A stretch of 39,738 nucleotides of DNA from Butyricicoccus pullicaecorum. GTDB lineage: Bacteria; Bacillota; Clostridia; Oscillospirales; Butyricicoccaceae. This document shows, piece after piece, positions 7,792 through 14,572 of this stretch. The stretch's first letter is position 1. Each line of letters starts with the position of its first letter. Position numbers and translations under genes: made by a program. The notes beneath the pieces were generated by a model. The model was not told where the DNA came from and did no database searches. It was given only the letters and a program-made list of their open reading frames with translations. Location: the NCBI GenBank assembly GCA_021531865.1, contig JAFBIW010000018.1, positions 1 to 39,738 of the forward strand, in the 5' to 3' direction.

Positions 7792-8466
7792 TCAGCCTGC
7801 AGTGCACAGCTCGAGCGCAACCTCAGCCGCGGAAGCCGCGTCCGGGGTAAAGCGGTCAGCACCGATCTGGTCGCAGTACGCCTGGGTAATCGGCGCGCCG
7901 CCAACCATGATCTTGACCTTGCCCTTCATCTCGGAAGCCTCGACGGCCTCGACAACGCTGCGCATCTCGCCCATGGTGGTGGTCAGCAGGGCGGAGCAGG
8001 CGATGACCTGCGCGTTATTCTCGCGCGCGGCATCCAGGAACTTCTCGACCGGTACGTCAACGCCCAGGTCGATGACCTTCAGACCCTTGCCCTCCATCAT
8101 CATGCGGACGAGGTTCTTGCCGATGTCATGCAGGTCGCCCTTGACGGTGCCGATGACGACGGTGCCCTTTTCCTCGACGCCGTCCGCAACCAGATGGGGA
8201 CGGAGCAGCTCAATGCCCTTGGTCATGGCGCGCGCGGCGATCAGAACCTCGGGAACAAATACTTCGTTATTCTTAAACTTCTGGCCGATGATGTTCATGC
8301 CGTCCAGCAGACCGTTTTCCAGAATCTCGTTTGCCGGGATGCCCTCGTCCAGCGCCTTCTGTACGCAAGCCTTGACCTTGGGCGCGCGGCCCTGCTGCAG
8401 CCAGGTGCTGATCTGTTCCAGCGTGCTCATTTCCTCAGGCGTGCTCACTTCATTGAGAGTGCTCAT
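7792..8466 (-). CDS. Corrinoid (B12-binding) methyl-carrier protein, MtaC/MtbC-like
   Basis: 224 residues: a short N-terminal extension, a B12-binding-2 helical cap (about 25-95, with GLLDGMNIIGQKF and FVPEVLIAARAM), then a Rossmann-type cobalamin domain. The cobalt-ligating DxHxxG motif is DLHDIGKN (D111, H113, G116), and MVGGAP is the usual second nucleotide-loop signature. The start at 8466 is chosen because CGGAGG precedes it; an upstream in-frame ATG has no such site. The carrier shuttles methyl groups between a substrate methyltransferase and an acceptor enzyme. The first 22 residues consist of a six-residue repeat (MSTLNE, VSTPEE, MSTLEQ, IST) encoded by an 18-bp DNA repeat. It faces away from the homocysteine methyltransferase-like gene. 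Confidence 0.92.
   Translation of the reverse strand: MSTLNEVSTPEEMSTLEQISTWLQQGRAPKVKACVQKALDEGIPANEILENGLLDGMNIIGQKFKNNEVFVPEVLIAARAMTKGIELLRPHLVADGVEEKGTVVIGTVKGDLHDIGKNLVRMMMEGKGLKVIDLGVDVPVEKFLDAARENNAQVIACSALLTTTMGEMRSVVEAVEASEMKGKVKIMVGGAPITQAYCDQIGADRFTPDAASAAEVALELCTAG
8405..8465 (-). repeat. 18-bp-period microrepeat encoding the corrinoid protein N-terminus
   Basis: On the plus strand GTGCTCA starts at 8423, 8441 and 8459, and a one-mismatch copy (GTGCTGA) starts at 8405, each 18 bp apart. On the coding strand this is TGAGCAC, giving Ser-Thr every six residues. The same heptamer is iterated at 21 bp beside the glycerate kinase gene. Confidence 0.75.
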
Positions 8467-8650
8467 GTTCAAAATCCTCCGAATCCAATCAAATGTTTTC
8501 GTGCAGACGGGCCACACACCGCCGGTCTGCAACCTTCCTTTCACTGTTCTCATGATACCACCGGGCGCGCCCGATTTCTTGTACGGGATTGCAATTTTTT
8601 TGAACTATTTTTCCCGATCCTACCCTGCCGTCCAAACCGAAAAAATTCCC

Positions 8651-8679
8651 TATTTTCATATAAAAATACTATGAAAATA
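8651..8679. promoter_or_regulatory. Perfect 10-bp inverted repeat (putative operator)
   Basis: TATTTTCATA (8651-8660) and TATGAAAATA (8670-8679) are perfect reverse complements separated by 9 bp. The right arm covers the -35 position of the promoter whose -10 is at 8693. It lies between the divergent corrinoid protein and homocysteine methyltransferase-like genes, a natural place for a regulator of both. Confidence 0.55.
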
Positions 8680-8692
8680 TGGATAAAAGGTG

Positions 8693-8698
8693 TATACT
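8693..8698 (+). promoter_or_regulatory. Likely -10 box of the homocysteine methyltransferase-like gene
   Basis: TATACT lies 60 bp upstream of the ATG. No good -35 hexamer is visible; that position is occupied by the inverted repeat at 8651-8679. Confidence 0.45.
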
Positions 8699-8713
8699 GA
8701 AAGCGGTAAGCAA

Positions 8714-8735
8714 GCGGCCGTGCCTGTGCGGCCGC
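8714..8735 (+). promoter_or_regulatory. Leader hairpin before the methyltransferase-like gene
   Basis: GCGGCCG (8714-8720) pairs perfectly with CGGCCGC (8729-8735) over an 8-nt loop, just downstream of the presumed start site and before the GGGAGGT ribosome site. There is no T-run, so it is not a terminator. It could stabilise the mRNA or affect translation. Confidence 0.4.
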
Positions 8736-8758
8736 AGACTGTTGGGAGGTAACACGTC

Positions 8759-9604
8759 ATGAAAAAAGACATCGTTTTGCTGGACGGCGCGGTCGGCACC
8801 AGCCTGTGGCACAAGGCCGAGGCGAACGGCATCGCCAAGGACCCGGTCTGGAAATACAACGTGGAGCACCCCGAGCTCGTGCGGGAGCTGGCGCGGGAAT
8901 ACATCGACGCGGGCGCGCAGATCATCCTGACGAACACCTTCGGCGCGAATGCGCACGCGGTCTCCCGCTCGTCCGCCTATTCGGTTTCCGAGGTCGTCGG
9001 GGCGGGCGCGCGGCTGGCGAAGGAGGCCGCTGCGGGCACGGGCGTCAAAACGGCGCTGTCGATCGGCCCGCTCTCCCTCCTGCTCGAGCCGTACGGCGAC
9101 CTGACCGCCGCCGAGGCCGAGGCCATCTTCGAGGAGCAGATCGGCGCGGGCATGGACGAGGGCGCGGACTGCATCATGCTCCAGACCTTCATGGACCTCG
9201 AAATGATGAAGGCTGCCGTCCGAGTGGCAAAGCAGTACGCCGTCCCGGTCTACTGCATGATGACCTTCGAAAAGGTCGGCAAGACCATGATGGGCAACTC
9301 GGTGCGGGACATCATCGACGGGCTGACCCCGCTGCACATCGACGCCATCGGCATGAACTGCTCGCTCGGCCCCGATCTGGCGCTGCCGGTCATCCGCTCC
9401 TTCTCCGAGCAGACCGACCTGCCCCTGATCTTCAAGCCCAACGCGGGCAAGCCCATCCTGTCGGACGACGGCGAGACCGTCGCGCCCTATGACGCGCAGA
9501 CCTTCGCGCAGGACGTCGCGCCCGCGCTCGATTTCGTGCAGTATGTCGGCGGCTGCTGCGGCTGCGACCCCTCCTACATCCGCGCGCTCAAAGCCCTGCT
9601 CTGA
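8759..9604 (+). CDS. Homocysteine S-methyltransferase-family protein
   Basis: 281 residues, the size of a stand-alone homocysteine-binding domain as in MetH module 1, BHMT or MmuM. The zinc ligands are in place: C201 in GMNCSLGP and C266-C267 in GGCCGCD. The N-terminus DGAVGTSLW and the TNTFGANAHA segment (58-67) also fit the family. A GGGAGGT site lies 9 nt before the ATG. The enzyme should bind homocysteine (or another thiol) through zinc and accept a methyl group, here plausibly from the corrinoid protein encoded divergently, with no MetH-type B12 domain of its own. It may instead use an S-methyl donor such as S-methylmethionine. Its position completes a route from methyl-corrinoid to methionine. 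Confidence 0.88.
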   Translation: MKKDIVLLDGAVGTSLWHKAEANGIAKDPVWKYNVEHPELVRELAREYIDAGAQIILTNTFGANAHAVSRSSAYSVSEVVGAGARLAKEAAAGTGVKTALSIGPLSLLLEPYGDLTAAEAEAIFEEQIGAGMDEGADCIMLQTFMDLEMMKAAVRVAKQYAVPVYCMMTFEKVGKTMMGNSVRDIIDGLTPLHIDAIGMNCSLGPDLALPVIRSFSEQTDLPLIFKPNAGKPILSDDGETVAPYDAQTFAQDVAPALDFVQYVGGCCGCDPSYIRALKALL

Positions 9605-9614
9605 CCCCTGCCGA

Positions 9615-9643
9615 TTGCATTTCGTCCCGATCTACGCTATAAT
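9615..9643 (+). promoter_or_regulatory. Promoter of the DMT-family transporter
   Basis: TTGCAT (9615-9620), a 17-bp spacer and TATAAT (9638-9643), 35 bp before the start codon. Confidence 0.7.
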
Positions 9644-9678
9644 GTAAGGAAAAACAACAGATTGGAAGAAACCACACC

Positions 9679-10596
9679 ATGCCAAAGCAAAATAAGCTGT
9701 TCGGGCTCATCCTGCCCGCCGTCCTGTGCACCGCGCTCTGGGGCAGCGCCGCGCCCTGCATCAAGCTGGGCTACGCCCTGTTCGGGATTCCGTCCGGCGA
9801 CGCCTTTTCCCAGCTCGTCTTCGCGGGCTGGCGGTTCACGCTGGCCGGTCTCATCACCCTGCTCGTCGCGGCCGCGCTCGGACGCCGTCCCCTCCTGCCG
9901 AACCGCTCCAATATCGGCGCAATCCTGTCGATTTCCCTCTTTCAGAGCATGATCCAGTACGTGTGCTACTACATCGGCCTGTCCCACACGACCGGCACCA
10001 AGGGCGCGCTGCTCTCGGGCACGCAGACCTTCTTCGCCATCCTGTTCGCCCATCTGTTCCTCGCGGACGACAAGCTGACCCGCCCCAAGGCGGTCGGCTG
10101 TATTCTGGGCTTTTCGGGCGTCGTGCTGCTGGGTTTGGGCGGCGAGCTGGGCGCGTTCTCCCTGCTGGGGGACGGGCTCGTGCTGCTCTCGGCCGTGTCG
10201 GCCGGTATGGGCGCGCTCGTCTCCCGGGTCATGACGCCCGGGCGCGACCCCATCATCCTGACCGCGTGGCAGCTCACCTTCGGCGGCCTTTTCCTGCTCG
10301 CGCTGGGCTACGCGGGTCACGGCTCGATCGGCACGGTCACCCTGCCCGGCCTTGCCCTGCTGGCCTATATGGCCGCGCTCTCGGCCGTCGCCTTCACGGT
10401 CTGGACGGCGCTGCTCAAGCAGTGGCCGGTCGGCAAGGTCTCGCTGTTCGGCTTCCTCATCCCGGTCTTCGGCGCGGTCATCTCGGCCGTCTGCCTGTCC
10501 GAGGAGAGCTGGACGGTGCAGGGCTCCTGCGCCCTCCTGCTGGTCTGCGCGGGTATCATCCTGGCCAACCGCGAGCCCCGGCATAAGCCCGTCTAA
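9679..10596 (+). CDS. EamA/DMT-family membrane transporter
   Basis: 305 residues, almost entirely hydrophobic, with about ten predicted membrane segments arranged as two EamA repeats. The first repeat includes ALWGSAAPCIKLG and the FQSMIQYVCYYIGL helix, and the second includes SAVAFTVWTALLKQWP and the FLIPVFGAVISA helix. The family exports or imports small metabolites such as amino acids or drugs; the substrate cannot be read from the sequence. The gene has its own promoter and terminator, so it is a single unit even though it follows the methyl-transfer island in the same direction. The ribosome site is weak (GGAAG, about 10 nt upstream). Confidence 0.85.
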   Translation: MPKQNKLFGLILPAVLCTALWGSAAPCIKLGYALFGIPSGDAFSQLVFAGWRFTLAGLITLLVAAALGRRPLLPNRSNIGAILSISLFQSMIQYVCYYIGLSHTTGTKGALLSGTQTFFAILFAHLFLADDKLTRPKAVGCILGFSGVVLLGLGGELGAFSLLGDGLVLLSAVSAGMGALVSRVMTPGRDPIILTAWQLTFGGLFLLALGYAGHGSIGTVTLPGLALLAYMAALSAVAFTVWTALLKQWPVGKVSLFGFLIPVFGAVISAVCLSEESWTVQGSCALLLVCAGIILANREPRHKPV

Positions 10597-10606
10597 AATG
10601 CAGAAA

Positions 10607-10632
10607 AGCAGCCAAAACGGCTGCTTTTTTCT
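10607..10632 (+). terminator. Intrinsic terminator after the DMT transporter
   Basis: AGCAGCC/GGCTGCT perfect 7-bp stem with a 5-nt loop, followed by a T-run. Confidence 0.85.
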
Positions 10633-10655
10633 GCGTTTTCAGGGCATATCTCCGG

Positions 10656-10856
10656 TCAATGCTTCGATTTCCCGCGCAAACGAAAAAGAATCTCCCGCGA
10701 ATCAAACCCAAGCGCAAGCGCAAGCCCTGCCATAGTCGGCCGTCGGTTTGACAGGATAACCGGCTCTCCCTTACGATCCAGGCATGGTTTGCCATCCTCA
10801 TCGAGCATGTACTCCGGTTTGCACGCCTCAAAGTACGCTTCGATTCCGCGATCCAT
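10656..10856 (-). pseudogene. Phage small-terminase-like fragment (N-terminal part only)
   Basis: 66 residues starting MDRGIEAYFEACKPEYM, with RPTMAGLALALGFDSREIL (39-57). This looks like the N-terminal helix-turn-helix part of DNA-packaging gp3-type small terminase subunits, in which a short acidic loop is followed by a TGLALALGF-like motif. Whole proteins of this kind are roughly twice as long, and the frame stops soon after RLRGKSKH, so this is probably a remnant or a trimmed regulator. An AGAGGAT site lies just before the ATG. No large terminase, portal or capsid gene is nearby. The AT-richer sequence around it supports a foreign origin. Confidence 0.5.
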
Positions 10857-10898
10857 ATCCTCTACACGTTTGTATTTTCTGGGTTTTCCCGTCCTTTC

Positions 10899-10927
10899 TT
10901 GATTTACGCATTTTTACGTGTTATACT
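10899..10927 (+). promoter_or_regulatory. Promoter of the small HTH gene at 10950
   Basis: TTGATT (10899-10904), a 17-bp spacer and TATACT (10922-10927), 22 bp before the start codon. Confidence 0.7.
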
Positions 10928-10949
10928 ATATTTGTGGAGGTGTATTGTA

Positions 10950-11156
10950 ATGGATTTCCAGTCTTTTATGCACGATAAAGGCTTTTCGTCCGTCCGTGCC
11001 CTTGCTGATGCCGCAGGTGTAAACGCGCGAAGCCTAGAGCAATACAGTACAGGTAGATGCCTATGGGCAAATGCACGAGCTGCCATGATTGTACCTGTTG
11101 CCGATGCACTCGGCATTCATCCGCGCGAACTGCTAGCATTTGATTCGCGCGCGTAA
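10950..11156 (+). CDS. Small XRE/Cro-like helix-turn-helix protein
   Basis: 68 residues: MDFQSFMHDKGFSSVRALAD, then AAGVNARSLEQYSTG, then VADALGIHPRELLAF. The pattern of a short helix, a turn and a second helix, followed by A-D-A-L-G-I-x-P-x-E-L-L, is the usual ending of Cro/C1-type DNA-binding domains. GGAGG (10936-10940) lies 9 nt upstream of the ATG, and a promoter and a terminator frame the gene, so it is probably expressed as a single unit. It sits between a small-terminase fragment and a second XRE gene, so it may be a surviving phage-type repressor. Its operator and targets cannot be identified. Confidence 0.7.
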   Translation: MDFQSFMHDKGFSSVRALADAAGVNARSLEQYSTGRCLWANARAAMIVPVADALGIHPRELLAFDSRA

Positions 11157-11163
11157 TACACAA

Positions 11164-11197
11164 AAAAACCGTCTGGACTTGTTCCGGGCGGCTTTTT
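11164..11197. terminator. Bidirectional terminator between the two small HTH genes
   Basis: CCGTCTGGA pairs with TTCCGGGCGG (with G-U pairs) over a short loop. There is a T-run on the plus side and an A-run (T-run on the minus strand) on the other, so it can serve both convergent genes. Confidence 0.7.
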
Positions 11198-11266
11198 CAT
11201 ACCCCAAAATACAGTCTGGCGTCGCCGACCTAACCGCGTTTGAGAAGTTCACCGCAAGCGCCGCCG

Positions 11267-11491
11267 TCAATCCTCGTCGTCTCCGTCATCGTCCGGCACC
11301 CACTCCACTAAGTCTCCCGGCTGGCACTGGAGCAGGCCGCACAGCTTGTCGATCGTGGACAGCGTAAGATTTAATTTGCCCTGGCGAATTCCGTAGTAGG
11401 CGTTCTGGCTCATGATCTTATCTCTGCGGATTTGTGTTGTATTGATACCGGCTGCCTCCAATGCCCGGAAAAGTTTGTCATATTTTATCAC
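11267..11491 (-). CDS. XRE-family helix-turn-helix regulator (GTG start)
   Basis: 74 residues reading VIKYDKLFRALEAAGINTTQ (initiating as Met), then QNAYYGIRQGKLNLTLSTID and LCGLLQCQPGDLVEWVPDDD. This is the common small Cro/C1-type regulator family of Firmicutes that begins MIKYDKL and ends in CQPGDL(V/M)E. The GTG at 11491 is preferred over an upstream ATG at 11530 because AAGGAG lies 9 nt before it and homologues start at this lysine-tyrosine-aspartate segment. The acidic DDDGDDED tail is not part of the fold. Two promoter-like elements lie upstream. It is probably a phage-derived or housekeeping small repressor; the target is unknown. Confidence 0.82.
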   Translation of the reverse strand: MIKYDKLFRALEAAGINTTQIRRDKIMSQNAYYGIRQGKLNLTLSTIDKLCGLLQCQPGDLVEWVPDDDGDDED

Positions 11492-11512
11492 GAAAAGCAC
11501 TCCTTTTCTTTT

Positions 11513-11540
11513 ATTATAGAAGATTTTCACACGTTTTCAA
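11513..11540 (-). promoter_or_regulatory. Proximal promoter of the XRE gene
   Basis: Minus-strand TTGAAA (11535-11540), a 16-bp spacer and TATAAT (11513-11518), 22 bp before the GTG start. Confidence 0.6.
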
Positions 11541-11606
11541 GCAAAAATAATACACATCAATTGCGGGTTGAGATGCTCGAATATCTGTTCGTTATTCATT
11601 ACAGAC

Positions 11607-11635
11607 ATTATACCAAGCTCTCGAATTGAAGTCAA
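11607..11635 (-). promoter_or_regulatory. Distal strong promoter upstream of the XRE gene
   Basis: Minus-strand TTGACT (11630-11635), a 17-bp spacer and TATAAT (11607-11612). It would give a leader of about 110 nt before the XRE start, or a separate short transcript. A 20-codon reading frame beginning ATGAATAACG sits in that leader but has no ribosome site. Confidence 0.6.
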
Positions 11636-11722
11636 CTGCCCCGGCATGTGTCGTATACTGACAAATCGTGCGAATTATAATTGTGCAGATTGTAGGAAAA
11701 ATCGCTTGAGTACAGCAAAAAG

Positions 11723-11754
11723 AAAAACCCCGGAATCTGAACGATTCCGAGGTT
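11723..11754 (-). terminator. Terminator of the tRNA-Ser transcription unit
   Basis: On the minus strand CCTCGGAATC and GATTCCGGGG form a 10-bp stem (one G-U pair) over a 5-nt loop, followed by TTTTTC. Confidence 0.8.
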
Positions 11755-11761
11755 GATTTCT

Positions 11762-11851
11762 TGGCGGAGAACGAGGGATTTGAACCCTCGCGACGCTTTC
11801 GCGCCCTACTCCCTTAGCAGGGGAGCCCCTTCACCACTTGGGTAGTTCTCC
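11762..11851 (-). tRNA. tRNA-Ser (GCU anticodon)
   Basis: A 90-nt class II tRNA with an encoded CCA. The acceptor stem is GGAGAAC/GTTCTCC. The anticodon arm CTCCC-CTGCTAA-GGGAG gives GCU, reading AGC/AGU serine codons. A long variable arm and the GGTTCAAATCC T-arm are present. It is co-transcribed with the upstream tRNA-Ser(UGA). Confidence 0.95.
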
Positions 11852-11891
11852 GTGTCAAAGGATTTGCAGTTGTACCTCCGCCAAAAGAATT

Positions 11892-11980
11892 TGGCGGAGA
11901 GGGTGGGATTCGAACCCACGCGCCCTTTCGGACAAACGGTTTTCAAGACCGCCTCGTTATGACCGCTTCGATACCTCTCC
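11892..11980 (-). tRNA. tRNA-Ser (UGA anticodon)
   Basis: An 89-nt class II tRNA with an encoded CCA. The acceptor stem is GGAGAGG/CCTCTCC. The anticodon arm CGGTC-TTGAAAA-CCG gives UGA. The T-arm is GGTTCGAATCC. It is the first of the two serine tRNAs in this unit, with a consensus promoter just upstream. Confidence 0.95.
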
Positions 11981-12007
11981 GTATCACGCGTCCAATAAGC
12001 AGGTATT

Positions 12008-12036
12008 ATTGTACCATGCCTTCCCCCGCTTGTCAA
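12008..12036 (-). promoter_or_regulatory. Promoter of the tRNA-Ser pair
   Basis: Minus-strand TTGACA (12031-12036), a 17-bp spacer and TACAAT (12008-12013), about 28 bp before the first tRNA. Confidence 0.8.
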
Positions 12037-12128
12037 TCCCTTTTCGATTTTACTCGAAATTTACCTGCACCGTCCGCCCCCCTTTACAGTTTCCCCCTAT
12101 AATCAGGGGTATCAGACCCGAATCCCGC

Positions 12129-12157
12129 TTGCTCTGCACACTTTGCGGCGCTATAAT
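12129..12157 (+). promoter_or_regulatory. Promoter of the two-component operon
   Basis: TTGCTC (12129-12134), a 17-bp spacer and TATAAT (12152-12157), 50 bp before the response-regulator start. Confidence 0.6.
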
Positions 12158-12206
12158 AAACTTAAACATTTCACATTTTTCACAAACCAGAAGAGGATTT
12201 TTTATT

Positions 12207-12893
12207 ATGCCGATCATTTACTGCGTCGAGGACGACGTCAACATCCGCGAGCTGGTGCTCTACGCCCTGCGTGCCTCGGGCTTCGAGGCCGAGGGCTTCG
12301 ACTCCGCCACGCCCTTCTTCGCCCGGCTCTCCGCCGCCCGCCCCGACCTCGTCCTGCTGGACATCATGCTCCCCGAGACCGACGGTCTCTCCATCCTGCG
12401 CCAGCTCCGCGAGACCTCCCGCACCGCCAGTCTGCCCGTCATCCTGCTGACCGCCAAAAGCGCCGAGTATGACAAGGTGCGCGGGCTGGACGACGGCGCG
12501 GACGACTACCTGACCAAGCCCTTCGGCGTCATGGAGCTGATGTCGCGCATCAAGGCCGTCCTGCGCCGCACCGCGCCCCGGCAGGCCGAGGACGGCGTGC
12601 TCGCCCTGGGCGATATCGTGCTGGACAACGCCCGCCACACCGTCACCTCGGCGGGCGAGCCGGTCATCCTGACCCTCAAGGAGTTCGACCTGCTCCATTA
12701 TCTGCTCCAGAACGCCGACCTCGTGCTGACCCGTGAGAAAATCATGGAATCGGTCTGGGGCTTCGGCTTTGAGGGCGAAAGCCGCACGGTCGATATGCAC
12801 ATCAAGACCCTGCGCCAGAAGCTGGGCGCGGCGGGCGCGCAGATTCACACCGTGCGCGGCGTGGGCTACAAGATCGGAGCGGACGTCGGATGA
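12207..12893 (+). CDS. OmpR/PhoB-family response regulator
   Basis: 228 residues. The receiver domain (1-115) has the acidic pair E8-D9-D10, phosphoacceptor D52 (LVLLDIMLP), T82 and K104 (YLTKPFG). The C-terminal winged-helix domain (about 128-228) contains LTLKEFDLLHYLLQN, REKIMESVWGF and the RTVDMHIKTLRQKLG recognition helix, ending TVRGVGYKI, all standard for PhoB/OmpR-type activators. The ATG at 12207 follows an AGAGGA site. Its stop overlaps the histidine kinase start (ATGA), so the pair is co-translated. The signal is not evident; the overall arrangement resembles PhoP/PhoR-type phosphate systems but no Pho genes are nearby. Confidence 0.92.
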   Translation: MPIIYCVEDDVNIRELVLYALRASGFEAEGFDSATPFFARLSAARPDLVLLDIMLPETDGLSILRQLRETSRTASLPVILLTAKSAEYDKVRGLDDGADDYLTKPFGVMELMSRIKAVLRRTAPRQAEDGVLALGDIVLDNARHTVTSAGEPVILTLKEFDLLHYLLQNADLVLTREKIMESVWGFGFEGESRTVDMHIKTLRQKLGAAGAQIHTVRGVGYKIGADVG

Positions 12894-14572
12894 AGCAGCG
12901 CATCTTCCGGCGGATGCTCGCGCTGGCCACCCTCGTCGCCCTGCTGACCGGCACGGCCATGTTCGCCCTGCGCTGGCGCGCCGGTCTGGACGAGCTGGCC
13001 GAGCAGACCTCCCGGCAGGCCGCCATCGCCGCCGCCGGTTACCTGCACGCGGCCGACCCCGCCGTCTGTCTGGACGCGCTCGGGCAGTCTGACCTCTCCC
13101 GCGTCACCCTCATCGCGGCAGACGGCACGGTACTCTATGATTCCAACGCGCCCGTCTCCCAAATGGAGAACCACGCCGACCGCCCCGAGGTGCGCGAGGC
13201 ACAGCGCACCGGCAACGGACAGGCCGTGCGCATTTCGGCCACCCTCCAATCGCTGACCTGCTACAGCGCCATCCGCCTGCCGGACGGCACGGTGCTGCGC
13301 GTGGCCAACACGACCGACCTGCTGACCCGCTCGGCCTTCGAGACCATCCCGGCGATGCTGGCGGTCATTATTGTGATTTTCCTGCTCTCCGCCCTGCTGG
13401 CCGACCGGCTGACCGTCCGTCTGGTGCGCCCGATCAACGCGATCGACCTGCAAAACCCCTTGGCCGCCGTCGTTTATGACGAGCTTTCCCCCCTGCTGCA
13501 CCGTTTGGACGCCCAAAACCGGCAGATCGACCGGCAAATGGACGAGCTGCGGCGCAAGCAGATCGAATTTGACGCGATCACCTCGGGCATGGACGAGGGA
13601 CTCATCGTGCTCGACGAGCGGCTGACCGTCCTGACCTGCAACCGCGCCGCCCGCCGCCTGCTGGCGGCCGGGGAAACCGTCGTCGGCACGCCGCTCGCCG
13701 TCTTTGCGCATGAGCCGCCCATCGGGCAGGCCGCCGCGCAGGCGCTCGCGGGCGATGCGTCCGTTTACGACTTTGCGCGCGATGGCATCCAGCTCCGTCT
13801 GTCCTTCAGCCCGGTGCGGGTAGACGGCGGCGTGCGCGGCGTCGTCCTGCTGGTGCTCGACGTCTCAGCCCAGTTCGCCGCCGAGCAGTCCCGCCGGAGC
13901 TTCACCGCCAACGTCACCCATGAGCTGAAAACCCCGCTGACCTCGGTGCTCGGCTACGCCGAGATGATTCGCTACGGTCTGGCACGCCCCGAGGATGTGC
14001 CCGGCTTTGCCGCCCGCATCCATGACGAGGCCGCCCGCCTGCTCGCGCTGGTGGACGACATCATGAAGCTCTCCCGGCTGGACGAGGGACGGGGCAGTCT
14101 GGACTTTGAACCGGTCGAGCTGTACACCCTGTGTCAGGCGGCGATCGACCGGCTGGAAAGCAAGGCCTCGGCGCAGAACGTGACCCTCTCCCTTTCGGGC
14201 GCGCCCTGCACGGTTTCGGGCGTCCCGGTCATGCTGGACGAGGTGATCACCAACCTGTGCGACAACGCGATCAAATACAACCGGCCGGGCGGTGCGGTCA
14301 GACTGACCCTCACCCCGACCGACGCGGGCGCGCGGCTGACCGTCGCCGACAACGGCCCGGGCATCGCCCCCGCCGCACAGCCCCATATCTTTGAACGGTT
14401 CTACCGCGCCGACGCCAGCCGCTCCCGCGAGGTGCCGGGCACCGGCCTCGGCCTGTCGATCGTCAAGCACATCTGCGAGATTCACGGCGCGTCCATCCGC
14501 TTCGAATCCTCCCCCGCGGGCACGACCTTCACCGTCGACCTGCCCGCTTCCCCGGGTGACCGCCATGGCTGA
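12890..14572 (+). CDS. PhoR-like membrane sensor histidine kinase
   Basis: 560 residues. TM1 is at about 9-27, an extracytoplasmic sensor region at about 28-152, and TM2 at about 153-171 (AMLAVIIVIFLLSALLA). A linker and a PAS-like domain (about 225-330) follow. The HisKA motif FTANVTHELKTPLTS carries phospho-acceptor H344, and the HATPase domain has the N box (CDNAIKYN), DNGPGI and GTGLGLSIV. The layout matches PhoR/WalK-type kinases that phosphorylate OmpR-family partners, here the gene directly upstream. Its 3' end overlaps the phosphopantetheinyl transferase gene by 8 nt. Confidence 0.92.
   Translation: MKQRIFRRMLALATLVALLTGTAMFALRWRAGLDELAEQTSRQAAIAAAGYLHAADPAVCLDALGQSDLSRVTLIAADGTVLYDSNAPVSQMENHADRPEVREAQRTGNGQAVRISATLQSLTCYSAIRLPDGTVLRVANTTDLLTRSAFETIPAMLAVIIVIFLLSALLADRLTVRLVRPINAIDLQNPLAAVVYDELSPLLHRLDAQNRQIDRQMDELRRKQIEFDAITSGMDEGLIVLDERLTVLTCNRAARRLLAAGETVVGTPLAVFAHEPPIGQAAAQALAGDASVYDFARDGIQLRLSFSPVRVDGGVRGVVLLVLDVSAQFAAEQSRRSFTANVTHELKTPLTSVLGYAEMIRYGLARPEDVPGFAARIHDEAARLLALVDDIMKLSRLDEGRGSLDFEPVELYTLCQAAIDRLESKASAQNVTLSLSGAPCTVSGVPVMLDEVITNLCDNAIKYNRPGGAVRLTLTPTDAGARLTVADNGPGIAPAAQPHIFERFYRADASRSREVPGTGLGLSIVKHICEIHGASIRFESSPAGTTFTVDLPASPGDRHG

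Noticed and set aside
8467-8758. Cobalamin or SAM riboswitch before the methyltransferase-like genes
   Set aside because: No conserved B12-box or SAM-box elements were recognised; only an inverted repeat and a simple hairpin are present.
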